A DNA stretch of 64,000 nt from Stictocephala bisonia (taxonomy: Eukaryota; Arthropoda; Insecta; Hemiptera; Membracidae): positions 248,001 to 312,000 of the forward strand of contig JAQJVL010000001.1 of assembly GCA_035578905.1 (NCBI GenBank), read 5' to 3'. Shown here in pieces: positions 1 through 12,165 of this stretch. The first letter of the stretch is position 1, and each line of letters starts with the position of its first letter. The notes below the pieces were generated by a model that was given only the letters and a program-made list of their open reading frames with translations, was not told where the DNA came from and ran no database searches. The position numbers and the translations under genes are program-made.

Positions 1-170
1 CAACTGACTGTTCAATTCTAATCATCAACGGGATCTAAGGTAAACATGGATTAACCGTAATCCTTCGTACTGTCTTATCTTCCATGGTTGATAAGAATAA
101 TTATCCAATCAACAATGTTCCGTTGATGATTACTGTAAGGGAACAGCCATTTGTAAGTGACACAATAGAC
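1..170. mobile_element. MITE-like element, copy 1 (cut by window start)
   Basis: This segment matches 840-1024 along its length with small indels. It ends in AGTGACACAATAGAC (156-170). In the complete copy at 825-1024 the equivalent motif is the right terminal inverted repeat. The left end lies outside the window. No coding capacity is visible. Confidence 0.6.
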
Positions 171-824
171 CTCCTGCTTTGTTTTAATCATTCGGCCTGT
201 TACTTCCACATCAGTAATGGATACACGTCAGAGCTGGTCTCATCATCCGTAGTCTAGGTTAGGATTACATAAGAGAATTAATTACCACTCTGACATCACA
301 TATCAACGTCCAAGCTGGTAAAACAGGTTCGGAGTCGCTTCGGAGACTGCTAATAAGGAAGAAAGCGTTGCGATTATTCGGCTGGGTTGTATTTGACTGA
401 ATTACTTGTTACGTGAAGTAACAATATCGATCTTCTATTACCGATATATTTCCAGATGCTTTTAACATATTTTAACGGAATTAATTTACTAATTATTTTA
501 TTTATATCGTACAGTACAAGTAATTAAAAAACTATTTATATTGTTTACACTGTCAAAGTAATTTTTTTCGCTTTTTCCGGCTTGAAAAATAATTGTGGCC
601 TTTAACATCGTAACTTTTCAAGAAATCTAATTAAAAGGTATAACTCTTTAATATGTGGTAGTGCCAAAAACAACTTTGAAAATTAACTGGATTAATTTCA
701 TTACATTTCTTGATTTAAAGATATTTTAGTAAAAAAAACTAAAGAAGGGAATCTACTCTTAAGTTAGTCTATATTTCTTCCTTATCTTAAGGCAGTAAGA
801 GGGTGAACAACAAGAACTAAGCAT
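171..824. other. AT-rich sequence between two MITE copies
   Basis: No gene or repeat was recognised. The stretch is AT-rich with many stops in all frames. It separates two direct copies of the same ~200-bp element, so the two copies and this spacer could also be read as one larger element with direct terminal repeats. Confidence 0.4.
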
Positions 825-1024
825 GTCTATTGTGTCACTATCAACTGACTGTTCAATTCTAACTATCAATGGGATCTAAGGGAAACATGGATTAACCGTA
901 ATCCTTCGTACTGTCTTATCTTCCAAGACAGATAAGGGGAGAATCATTATCCAATCAATAAGGTTCCTCTGAGATATCGTTGATGACTGTAGGGGAACAA
1001 CACTTTCTAAGTGACGCAATAGAC
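825..1024. mobile_element. MITE-like element, copy 2 (complete, ~200 bp)
   Basis: The ends are inverted repeats: GTCTATTGTGTCACT (825-839) against AGTGACGCAATAGAC (1010-1024), 14 of 15 complementary. The interior matches 1-155. There is no open frame, so it would need a transposase encoded elsewhere. The short ends and small size fit a miniature inverted-repeat element. I cannot name the superfamily because no clear target-site duplication is visible. Confidence 0.6.
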
Positions 1025-1975
1025 CTCCTGCTTTGTTTTAATCACACAAACAATAATCTTAAACAAATATAAAGGAATCAATTCTTATGTTAGGCTAGAG
1101 CAAATGATTAAAAGAAACTTTTCTTGTGTGCAGTAATTTACTGTTACTAACATGCAAAAGAATAAATTAAAATCCATACGTAACTGCAGTTTCCGTAACC
1201 ATAAATCTATAAATAAAGAATATATGTAGATAACAACAGCGTTAATGACAATATTAGTTGCAAGGAGTTTTATTGAAATAAAATAAAAATTTCATTTATA
1301 TTAATTAATCATTTTCATACATACCCTAACAATATTTTCAATGCTAGTATAGTACTAAGATTTTTAAACTCATAAAGAAATTTGAAAGGCGATGTAAAAT
1401 TTAACATTTCCGCAATATAAATAAAACTCAATCAACTTGTAGAACAGTCTAATCTTTGGTCACATAAAATATCATCAACCATGGATACATAGGTTAGGTA
1501 TCTTGAGGTTAGATTATCATGTTTAATGATCCTATATTATCGTTTAAGCAATTTAAGATTTTAATGTCCTATATTATTAATGGTAGGTAATTGTCGACAT
1601 ATAACCGATAAGATCCAATCTGTTCAGGTTTAGAACAAAATGAGAGGTCCATTTGAAATGTAGGGTGGCGTAGTTGAGTAAATATGGGGCAGGAATCTAC
1701 GTAGCTATTTCGAAACGAAATAACAAACATAATTTTCAGTGACATAGCAGAATGAGCTGCACACTGGCCAACCGGTGTCTGTCATCTGTCGTTCTAGCTC
1801 TCTAGCGATTTCAATTACGACAAAAACGCTTAATCCAGTTCATCAGCATGAAATATGAGCACTTAAGTGCAATACAACCTATTTAAGTGTTCGTAATGAC
1901 CAGCGGGCTTACAGACCACCAGAGAAACAACGCCGGACACTTTTATAACTTACTAACTGTCGAAGTATGGTGCAC
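1025..1975. other. AT-rich non-coding sequence
   Basis: I see no gene, long repeat or RNA. Short A/T runs dominate. The part around 1740-1970 is somewhat more GC-rich but has no usable open frame. Confidence 0.4.
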
Positions 1976-3365
1976 GCGTATATTTACACATTAATTTTAA
2001 AAATAAACGTTTTTTTGTACTATAAATCATTTGTGTATATTCAGTTTAACTTACCTAACTAAAAATAAACTTTTATTTTGTACAATAAATCATTTTTGTG
2101 TATTCAGTTTAACCTTACCTAACCAAAAATAAACGGTGTTTTGTACAATAATTCATTTGTGTATATTCAGTTTAACCTTACCTAACCAAAAATAAACTTT
2201 TTTGTACTATAAATCATTTGTGTATATTCAGTTTAACCTTACCTAACCAAAAATAAACGGTGTTTTGTACAATAATTCATTTGTGTATATTCAGTTTAAC
2301 CTTACCTAACCAAAAATAAACGGTGTTTTGTACAATAATTCATTTGTGTATATTCAGTTTAACCTTACCTAACCAAAAATAAACTTTTTTGTACTATAAA
2401 TCATTTGTGTATATTCAGTTTAACCTTACCTAACCAAAAATAAACTTTTTTGTACTATGAATCATTTGTGTATATTCAGTTTAACCTTACCTAACCAAAA
2501 ATAAACGGTGTTTTGTACAATAATTCATTTGTGTATATTCAGTTTAACCTTACCTACCCAAAAATAAACTTTTTTGTACTATAAATCATTTGTGTATATT
2601 CAGTTTAACCTTACCTAACCAAAAATAAACGGTATTTTGTACAATAATTCATTTGTGTATATTCAGTTTAACCTTACCTAACCAAAAATAAACGGTGTTT
2701 TGTACAATAATTCATTTGTGTATATTCAGTTTAACCTTACCTAACCAAAAATAAACGGTGTTTTGTACAATAATTCATTTGTGTATATTCAGTTTAACCT
2801 TACCTAACCAAAAATAAACTTTTTTGTACTATAAATCATTTGTGTATATTCAGTTTAACCTTACCTAACCAAAAATAAACTTTTTTGTACTATAAATCAT
2901 TTGTGTATATTCAGTTTAACCTTACCTAACCAAAAATAAACGGTGTTTTGTACAATAATTCATTTGTGTATATTCAGTTTAACCTTACCTAACCAAAAAT
3001 AAACGGTGTTTTGTACAATAATTCATTTGTGTATATTCAGTTTAACCTTACCTAACCAAAAATAAACGGTGTTTTGTACAATAATTCATTTGTGTATATT
3101 CAGTTTAACCTTACCTAACCAAAAATAAACTTTTTTGTACTATAAATCATTTGTGTATATTCAGTTTAACCTTACCTAACCAAAAATAAACTTTTTTGTA
3201 CTATAAATCATTTGTGTATATTCAGTTTAACCTTACCTAACCAAAAATAAACTTTTTTGTACTATAAATCATTTGTGTATATTCAACCTTACCTAACCAA
3301 AAATAAACTTTTTTGTACTATAAATCATTTGTGTATATTCAGTTTAACCTTACCTAACTAAAAAT
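1976..3365. repeat. Satellite array of ~22 units, 61-bp and 63-bp variants
   Basis: Two unit variants share the core TTTAACCTTACCTAACC. Variant A (61 bp) carries CTTTTTTGTACTATAAATC and variant B (63 bp) carries CGGTGTTTTGTACAATAATTC. Reading the units from about 2125 gives B A B B A A B A BBBAA BBBAA A A. The block BBBAA occurs twice in succession (about 2621-2930 and 2931-3241), giving a ~311-bp higher-order period. The first two units are diverged, and one near 3242-3295 has a small deletion. The core contains CCTAACC, related to the TTAGG telomere pentamer. There is no conserved reading frame. Confidence 0.95.
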
Positions 3366-3924
3366 AAATTTTTAAATGTTATGTAGTACGTTTCCACTAA
3401 CTCATTAATTTTAATATTAAATGGTTTTATAAATTATTGAATTCTGAGGTAGCAATCTTAATTTAAAGTCTAACCTAATTAAACAAAAATTAAATTAATT
3501 AAACATTAAAAAATATGTATTTAAGGAAAATATATTTTCTAGATTTAAACTAAAAAAATATTTCTAATTTCTAATAAACATAAGAATTTTAATGCATAGT
3601 TAAAAACAGTGTTGACTTTATTAAAACCACTTAAATAGAGTAGTGTTGGATTACACGTGAAAGATTCAACTTGGATAGTTGTTAAGAATGTGTAGATGGT
3701 TTCTAGCGTACATACGTAGGATAAACTCAAGGGCAATCACCAGAGGAAAACTACAACTGGACCAAAAAAGGCAATGAATACATTCTTCAAGAAAATTTAA
3801 TATAGACATAAAATGAGGAAATTTATACATTAATGGTAGTATAAAAACAATGTTTAGATTATAAACATTTAAAATACAGAATCATAGAAACTTGCAGTCT
3901 TGAAATTGACATAACATACGTTGT
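3366..3924. other. AT-rich spacer between two tandem arrays
   Basis: Nothing recognisable was found. A 63-codon open frame on the minus strand (3545-3736) has no domain, no conserved motif and a composition typical of chance frames in AT-rich DNA. Confidence 0.4.
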
Positions 3925-4599
3925 TATTTGATAGAACATGAAATAATATTACTCCGAATATATTTTGAACTAATATGTAATCTACTTTGTACCTAAAATG
4001 GACCTAGGCTTCATTAAACAATCACATTTGGTCGCAACCTTATCACACACCCCGTGACATTCGTTGATATAAAATGAAATAATATTTCTCCGAATATATT
4101 TTTAACTGAAATATAATTCACTTCGTACCTAAAATGGACCAAGGCTTCATTAAACAATCACATTGGTTGTAACCTTATCACACACCCCGTGACATTTGTT
4201 GATATAAAATGAAATAATATTTCTCTGAATATATTTTGAACTAAAATGTAATTCACTTCGTACCTAAAATGGACCTAGGCTTCTTTAAAAAATCACATTG
4301 GTCGCAACCTTATCACACACCCCGTGACATTCCTTGATATAAAATGAAGTAATATTTCTCTGAATATATTTTGAACTAAAATGTAATTCACTTCGTACCT
4401 AAAATGGACCTAGGCTTAATTAAAAAATCACATTGGTCGCAACCTTATCACACACCCTGTGACATTCCTTGATATAAAATGAAATAATATTTCTCCGAAT
4501 ATATTTTTAACTAAAGTGTGATTCACTTCGTGTGTAAAATGGACCAAGACTTCATTCCAAAATAACATTGGATGCAACCTTATCACACACCTTGTGACT
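3925..4599. repeat. Tandem array of five 135-bp units
   Basis: The motif AAATGAAATAATATT recurs at 3937, 4072, 4207, 4342 and 4477, an exact 135-bp period. Each unit also holds a copy of TACCTAAAATGGACC and of CTTATCACACACC, with point differences. The last unit is the most diverged. No frame stays open across units. Confidence 0.95.
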
Positions 4600-5530
4600 G
4601 TTATAAATTATTGTCAAACAAATGGTGACAAACTGACAAACAAGCAATCCAAATATGTAAATTATTTGTCATACTTAACTATTGGAATATTTGTATTATA
4701 GGAAAGTAAAGTCTTAATTTAATATCATCATTGAATACGCTGATTATTTTACTTTAAAATATGTTAGCGTTTTCAATAATCTAATCTTTATGGCTCCGAT
4801 ACATCAAGTATTGAGTGATTGCTAATACGAATTTGAGTTTTGTGAAGTAATAACATAAAAAAGGAACTAACTGTGGATTGATCCTGAAATAATAGAATCG
4901 ATGCATTCTAACCACCAAAATCATCTGAAGAATTCCTAGACAGAATTGTTCACCTTGGAATTCGAAATATTGTGATCAGCTATCTGAAAATCTATTGCTA
5001 AGGAAAACAAAAAAAATAAATATTTAATCATTAATTACACTTAAGTTAAATTAATGAACAATGTTTTAGTCCTCTTTGGTCAAGTAAACATAAACTGGGC
5101 TAAATTGTTTTGCTTTTTTTCTGCTTCGTCAGTCACGGACGAGTCTGAATGCACGCCACAGGCGGACAAGGTTGGTTAAGGACCATAGGGATCGTGGATG
5201 GTCACTAGGCCACACACAATTATTAAAGATAATCTTTATCCTTTTAAAGGATTATGTGTATATTAGAAACCTAAGTCTAAACGATGAAAAATTTCCAAAA
5301 TATTTACTAATGCACAAGAAATTTCAGCACAACAATATTACACTGATTCGTAACAATATGTGTTCGCTACAAGCATTCAAAAAGTGTGTGGTAAAATAAT
5401 AAATAAATACTACCTTATGTACTATAACAAATTTGTTTTAATTTTGCAGCCTTACTTTGTTTTAGTTCTTCCTGATTATGACTTTCTAAAAGATAAAATA
5501 TTTAAGAAGTATAAAAGGTAAAAACGTTTA
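4600..5530. other. AT-rich sequence, no gene recognised
   Basis: A 75-codon frame at 5172-5399 (plus) has no recognisable domain. It begins in a slightly GC-richer patch near 5125-5215 that I could not assign. Confidence 0.35.
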
Positions 5531-5735
5531 GGGAGAGCCGATGGGCGAATGGTCTGTGAGCCTGAGTTAGAGATAGCACAGGTTATGATCCTGACTTTGA
5601 CTGGAAGTTTTATCAGTAATGTCGACCTCGTACTGAGCTGATTCTCCACCTTATAGGCTGTCTAAATAACTTCCCCGCACAGATCAATTCTATGACGACG
5701 GAGTGAGAATAAAGAGGACATTGGTCTTTTCTTCA
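5531..5735 (+). mobile_element. tRNA-derived SINE, family 1, copy 1
   Basis: The head GAGAGCCGATGGGCGAATGG resembles an RNA polymerase III A box and matches the minus-strand copy at 44172-44259. A weak B box (GGTTATGATCC) follows near 5582. The body shares CAGTAAT, TGCACAGATCAA-like and AATAAAGAGG segments with copies at 42799 and 46480. It encodes no protein and would rely on a LINE reverse transcriptase such as those elsewhere in the window. Confidence 0.7.
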
Positions 5736-6780
5736 AAAAATATTATTTTTGGTTATATTTTATCGGCTATCACAGAAGAAACTTTTAAGTTTCACTTTAT
5801 AAGAGTACCTCTATAAAAATATCTATTGGTTACTGGTTAGATTATAATTCAAGAAGAGACAATGTTCTTCTCATGCATTTTAAATAATTTATGAAAAAAA
5901 CATCTGTTATAAAACTTAATTGTTAACTTCGATAACGCTAGTATCAAATGATTTTTATCAAAGTATTCTTTTTAAATATACAAAACATATACATAGTTTG
6001 TATTGAAATCATTCTATATTGGCATGCAACAATACATTATTTCACCAAGTGGTCATTCCAGAGCGAAGATATTGCCAAATTACGGGATAATTAGTGTCAG
6101 GAACCAGCCTGAATATATATTTGTTCAGTAAAAAAAATCTATTAAGAAATAAAATTATCGTCAGAATAAATAGAACGACGGAATTTTCGGTTTTAACACC
6201 AACAATATAACTGTGGTTAACAAAGCTTGAACAAAAATACACGATGAATAAAAATATCAAAAAATATTTCTTTTCCAATTAGGTTAGTGCTACCCCTATT
6301 GATTTATAGGATATATTTGCTATGAATCAAACTGAAAACATAAAATTTCGAAATAATTACAAGAAAAGATGGTCTAATATGAGGTGAGGCATAAAACAAA
6401 AATAGATCTTGTCAATTATAAGACTATAATCGCAGTATTATATTATATTTTCAATTTCAAAGTTTTAAAATATGAAATATTCCATGCACACAATCCAACC
6501 TATTATGTTTCTAGGATTAAAAATAATTATAGTTAGCTTCTTTATGATTATTATTTAGTATTTAGAAATATTACACTTTAATTGAAGTTTTCATGGCATA
6601 ATCAATTATTGTAGTGAGTACTATCAACTGTCATTTGGATATGTAAAGTCACCAACAGTACCTAATTATCTATCCCACATATAAGAGAGCAGCTGCTTAA
6701 GAATTAATTACGGTTTATCTTTATAAAACATTTATTCATTCTTAGACCTCATAGTCCTAATTTGTAACTAGTAATTAATA
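5736..6780. other. AT-rich sequence, no gene recognised
   Basis: A 78-codon minus-strand frame (6042-6278) is rich in F, L, I and V and could look like a membrane segment. That composition is expected by chance in such AT-rich DNA, and no homology was recognised. TAATTAATA at 6772-6780 is the likely left target-site copy for the foldback element that follows. Confidence 0.35.
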
Positions 6781-7148
6781 GTTTTTGAATTAGCATAGTT
6801 CGTGTTGGTACAAATATAGTACAAGTAAACGTCACACAACACAAATATACTACAACATAAGAACAAAATGTACAAAAATATTACAATACAAGTACAAAAT
6901 GCACAAATATTAAGGTGATCGATTTCGGTGAACCCCGCTCACCCTCCTCAGACCAGAAGGATTCACAAAAGTATCACAAGAAGGCCACCTTCTTTTGTGT
7001 ATCCCTCTGGTCTGAGGAAGTGAGCGTGGTTCACCGAAATCGATCACCTTAATATTTGTGCATTTTGTACTTGTATTGTAATATTTTTGTACATTTTGTT
7101 CTTATGTTGTAGTATATTAGTGTTGTGTGACGTTTACTTGTACTGTAA
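6781..7148. mobile_element. Foldback (palindromic) element, copy 1
   Basis: From 6818 to 7144 the sequence is a near-perfect inverted repeat with ~155-bp arms and a short loop near 6970-6992. AGTACAAGTAAACGTCACAC on the left pairs with the right-hand end, and GGTGATCGATTTCGGTGAAC pairs with the segment near 7030-7050. A non-palindromic left extension starts GTTTTTGAATTAGCATA. TAATTAATA flanks both sides (6772-6780 and 7149-7157), consistent with a 9-bp target duplication. No open frame. Related copies lie at 21415, 34542 and (one arm) 35051. Confidence 0.9.
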
Positions 7149-7429
7149 TAATTAATATATTATATATGTAAAAGCTCTCGATGTTATTAAAATCACGTTC
7201 TTTAGCTATACTACATAAAATGTTGTTAGTTTAGAGGCAAATTAACGATGTAAAACTAATAAACAATTATATAATATATGATAATCAGAATTTCATATAA
7301 TATTTAATTGAATTCAAGGTAATATTTGTTTACTTTAGAACACTCTTCCACCCACAAGTGTCGAGTTCATGCGAAGGTTTTACACCTTATTTAGCATTTT
7401 TAAGAGATCTCTGATTTGATTGGGTAGCA

Positions 7430-7815
7430 AAGGTTTGGAATTCATGCTGTTTCTAAAAGATTCAGAAATGTCACCTTTTTACAACAAGTGGGTAGAATCA
7501 GGTATATATTTTCTGGGTAAATACTTTTTATTCTGTAGAAAAAACGTGTTGTAAAAAGATATAAAAATAACATTATTAAAAATACTATTTAATTTGCGTG
7601 ATTATTTCATTTTTTAAAATTTGTTTTTGTTATGTATACTAAACATAATTTTGAAAATTAGTTGGTCTACAATAACTATTAGTCGAGATATCGTGGAAAA
7701 ACCATTTTCGCGGCTAATTACATAAGGGGCCCACAATAATAAGAGCTATGACTTACAAATAAAGAAAAAAAATGCATATATACCACCGGATGGTAGCCCG
7801 CCTCGGAGGTATGGC
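7430..7815 (+). repeat. Dispersed ~385-bp repeat, copy 1
   Basis: This segment aligns to the reverse complement of 16305-16700. Shared landmarks in order are ATTCATGCTGTTTCTA, GGTAGAATCAGG, TTTTCTGG, CTTTTTATTC, TCGAGATATCGT and ATGCATATAT. Divergence is moderate. No open frame is shared by the two copies, so it is probably a non-coding mobile-element part. The element type is unknown. Confidence 0.7.
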
Positions 7816-9899
7816 ATGCTATTTTATCACCAATTACGAATTATGATAGGTTAGGTAAGTATAAAGTGTTTTTTCGGGTTAAAAAAATAATAATTTTTTA
7901 TTTCAGTGTTATAATAAATATTTTATATTCGTATTTAACATAAAAACATTTTACATGAGAAAACAATACGTAGAAAAATGTTGATTTAAAGTTTTGTTTT
8001 TCATTGTCTGATAAAATACAAATTTTTAATTTTTTTGTAAAAAAAGGAGTTGTCCGTCGTTGAACTCAACTTGCTCAGTTGATATAAACTCATACTTAAC
8101 CAGTTATTGAACAGTAAATTATATTTTTAAGAGGCTTAATTGAAGGTGCTTGGTTACAAAAAGTTTTTTTAAATCCTGCAATCTAACAATTTCTCTAGTC
8201 TTCGATCGTGTTTGGTAGAAGGTCATTAGTACTGTCTAAAGTACGACTGGTGTTAGTATGACGTCACCAATAAATATATTTTAAATTCTGCACATATTAA
8301 AATTTGGCAAACTATTTACAATAATTATTTTCCGATCGCGGTAAATAATGCAAGAAAGTAGATTTTTATTTTAGATTAGTGTGATCTAGCAAAACGCTTA
8401 AGAACACAGTATGCTTCGCTGTACAATTGTAATTAAAGGTAATTGTATGAAGAATATTGTGCAACTTTTAACAATATTCAGAATATTTATGTAAATTAGA
8501 TGTTTAATGTAAAATAAAAAACATTATTAAACAATAAATCTTTTGGATATCAACAGTGTTTATTGGCCTACTTATATATATATATTAAGAAAATTTATAT
8601 TTTGCGTAACGGTTCAGGTATTGTGGTATTTAAATAAAATAATTTAACATATCACCAGTTGTCGCATAATAGTTCAATAAAAATATCAAAATAATATACT
8701 TAATTTTATTTTGACATTATAACTTAACAAAAAAATCTAAATCAAAAAAATAAAAATTATTGTAAAATATTTAAATCATCTATTCCCTAAAATAAATATT
8801 TAGGCAATACAAAAAAACTACACACGCTTTATGTAAATGCATTTTTATATGACAAACCATGAGGGTTGTATCGTTTTATTGGGTTTTCGAAAACTATAAA
8901 TTACATTCATTGAATTATAATTTGTTCATTATTTTAATGAAACCCTTTTAAAAGTATTGTTTATTGATTTTTTACGTATTAGACTATGATAAGCTGGAAC
9001 TACCATTTTAATGAAAATAAATTTGCTGGAAGCTTTATTTATTAGTAAAATAAATTTATTTATATTTATATAATTTTATAAAATATTCGGAGAATGTGTT
9101 AAGGATTTTTAAGAGAAAAACTGCACGAAGTTTTAAGAATGTGATCAAGAAATGCTGTTATAGATGTCTGCACAAAAGTTTATATCGAAAACGTGCCCTG
9201 CGAGTTTAAAATTCCTAGGAAAATAAGATGAACCAAATCGAAACAGAATTTAAATTACATTGTAACTGTCCACATTAGATAATACGCTGACAACTGGTGA
9301 ATTGTAATGGAACACAAGATGAATATTTAAGGTTTATTAAAACTGATTTACAATATTCACGTGTGATATTTTGTTTTATGTTTTTTTAGAATATATGTAT
9401 GAAATTATTTAAAAATTGGAAACAGTTGTTAGGATTAATCGATTTTTAAATGTTTTTGTAAATCATAAATAACGGATATAAGCATTGTTATACGAATTAA
9501 CTAGTTATAAACGTTTTAAAAGATTAAAATTTAAAATCAATATTTATTTACCAAAAATAATTATAATTAAAATAAACAATTAGCTGTTATATATTTACTG
9601 AGTGAACATTTCCCCCCCCCCCATTATAATATAATCAAATAATAATAGATATGAGACCATAGAGGCAGATGATCAGGTTAAAAAGGTAATAAACCTGTGA
9701 AACATTTGAGATTTACTTTAGACAAGTTACTAGTCTTAGAGACAAGCTTTATAACTAGAGTTATCTCTCCATTAGTTATCGTAGAGTTGTTAATAAAAGT
9801 AAAATGTAAATGTATATTACACTATAAAAATATTACGTTTGTTTGAGTTATTAATATTATATCAATATAGTTTATTTGGATGTAACTTAAGCACTTGAT
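7816..9899. other. Very AT-rich non-coding stretch
   Basis: No gene or repeat family was recognised. A single TTAGGTTAGG-like motif lies near 7850 and a run of 11 C at 9612-9622. Confidence 0.4.
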
Positions 9900-11099
9900 A
9901 TCAGTCGAAGCACACACCCACTGTTGATATCCAAAAGAACACTTCCATTGTTGATGTCAACAATGAAGTCACATTGGCACTGTACACTGAATGACGCCTA
10001 CCTTAAGTTGCTGACACAGATGGACAGCCGGCTGGCACACTGTAAACTCCATCTCCTGTGCGCCGCTAGCTTATATAGACCTGGAGAAAGTGCAAGGTGA
10101 GGTCTACCTTACGCAATGACAGCCTAACTTTGTGTGACTCGCAGAATATCACAAGGTCATGGTGGGGGAGGAGCACCCCTGCTCTGTTTTATAAAGGGGA
10201 CTTCATTTTGTACTGCCATCAGTAATTTATCTCCAACGTCGTTACTTCCGGCCCTGAAACTCTAAACTGTTTCCGCATTATTCTGTCACACTTCACCAAA
10301 GATAAATGGACTCACCGTGGTGAAGATCCTGTTTCTAAACGACGAAACGAACGTTTGGAATTCAAACGTCTCATGTAATCTTCATAGATTTAAAAATATA
10401 GTATTGAAATATAAGATTGACACACAGGAAAGACTTAATCTCTTCTCACTATCTTAGTACAGTTGCTGACGTAGCTGGGAGATGATCGCCAAGGGAGTCA
10501 ATGGGAACAACACGCCCCTAGTGCTCATGACAAATCTTCAACTGAATAGGGTAATACGATTTATATAAGGTACTCTCATAGCAGCTCCCCTTTCCTTTGA
10601 GCCCACTCGTGTAGCTTCTCCAAGGAAAGTCGGAAGGAGGATCTGCAGGAAAACTGTCCATAACGTCTTGAACGCTCCATAACTCCCCGGACTAAACATT
10701 TTTCAGGAAAAATAATGAAAATCTCGAAAACCTCCTTTACGTACTGCTTCCCAGTCTAAAGAGACGCATTTCTTGTCAGTGTTTACTGGATCCTTATAGG
10801 AAAATGTTGGACGAGTAAAATAACCGTCTTACCCCGAAATTCATAAAGTGTGTTCGTTTTAAAAAACGCTCCTGGTAAGGTATAGACTTCTGAATCGTTC
10901 CCAACTAGCGCTGGAATATTTAACTACTGGACATTTAAATATGGATTGACAAACAATTGTTGAGGTAATATCCAAACAACGAATTACCAAGATATAGAGT
11001 GCCTTCTGTGGGGTTAACTGACGTTAAGAGAGTTAACTTGGCTGGCTGAGGGTAAATAAGTGTTCGGATTTATATTATTTGTAATTAGAGATAACATTT
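9900..11099. other. GC-richer segment of unknown nature
   Basis: Between about 9900 and 10960 base composition rises clearly above the neighbours, suggesting an inserted or formerly functional piece. All frames contain frequent stops, and I recognised no protein motif, SINE head or terminal repeats. Confidence 0.35.
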
Positions 11100-11799
11100 T
11101 AAGTTTTATAATTTTTTTTTAATTGACTGTTTGACAGTCATATATTGTAATCAGTTATGGTTGTTAAGATATGGTAGAGGATTCACTATGAGGTGTGTGC
11201 TGTACGGCAGGTCAAGCAAGAGACGTTGCATGAGTGAAGGTTAAGTGAACTAAGCCTGTGGTAATATGGGGATAAAAGGGGGAGTGCGTAAGTGATGTGA
11301 CATACAACAGAATCATATAAACGAATATTTAGGTTGATTCCAATTAAATCGATTATTTCGAATCTGCAATTATCACACACACCTGCAATTAATAGTGCAA
11401 CACATTTCATCCACCAATTTAAAGAAAAAAACCAATGTATTTATATTTTTCTACTAAATAAACGAAATAACCTGTATATACAAAACAATAATATACTGAT
11501 GTTCTTTACTTATGATCTATACTGAACTGGATCAGATGTTTTTATTTTAGTTTTGATGTAGAAACATATTTATTGTAAACGTATTTTCATTTAATTTGTA
11601 GGGTGATATTTAATTTTATTTTAAAAGTGTAATGAATTAACTCATATTTGTATCATTTACAGACGGAGTAGAATTATGTTGGTCGGGTAGCAGGAGTATT
11701 AATATTGCTGTAGTTGGAAGTTGCTTGCTTATTTATTTGACGAAAATAATTGACTAACAGGAAAAGTAACCGATTGCTTGGTTGGTTTTTAAAACCGGT
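11100..11799. other. AT-rich sequence, no gene recognised
   Basis: Two short overlapping frames on opposite strands (11186-11410 minus, 11334-11525 plus) have no recognisable domain and are judged chance frames. Confidence 0.35.
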
Positions 11800-12165
11800 C
11801 GGTTATCCTGGCCCACCCATACATGCACAGTGATAGAGACCTACACTCCCACCCATACACGCACAGTGGTTGTGATCAATCCGACCACCCATTCACGTTA
11901 AATGGTAAAACCCTCACACCCACGCATAAACCTTCAGTGGTAACCCATCCGCCCATACACGTATAGTGGTAGAACCCACCCATCCTCGTAAAATGTTAGA
12001 ACCTACCTACCCACCCGAATACTACAGTGGTAGAACCCACCCATACACGTACAGTGGTAGAACCCATCCACCCACCCGTACACGTACAGTGGTAGTAGCC
12101 CACCCGCCCACCCATACACTATAGTTGTAGTGACCCATCCGCCCACCTACACGTACAAATTTAGT
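11800..12165. repeat. Degenerate ~28-bp minisatellite (CCCACCCATACACGTACAGTGG)
   Basis: About twelve imperfect units built on CACCCATACACGTACAGTGG separated by variable GTAGAACC or TAGTAGCC linkers. Units vary in length and sequence. The reverse complement (GTGTATGGGTGGG) matches the motif repeated at 26770-27010, so the two arrays are related but in opposite orientation. Confidence 0.85.

Noticed and set aside
1..1044. Direct repeats at 1-190 and 845-1044 as LTRs of a small LTR element
   Set aside because: No primer-binding site or polypurine tract was seen, and the complete copy has clear short inverted ends, so a MITE pair explains it better.
1976..3365. Repeat-spacer array resembling CRISPR
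   Set aside because: Spacing units are themselves repeats and the host is eukaryotic; it is a satellite.
6042..6278. Hydrophobic 78-codon frame as a small membrane protein
   Set aside because: Its F/I/L/V content is expected for AT-rich chance frames, and there is no conservation evidence.
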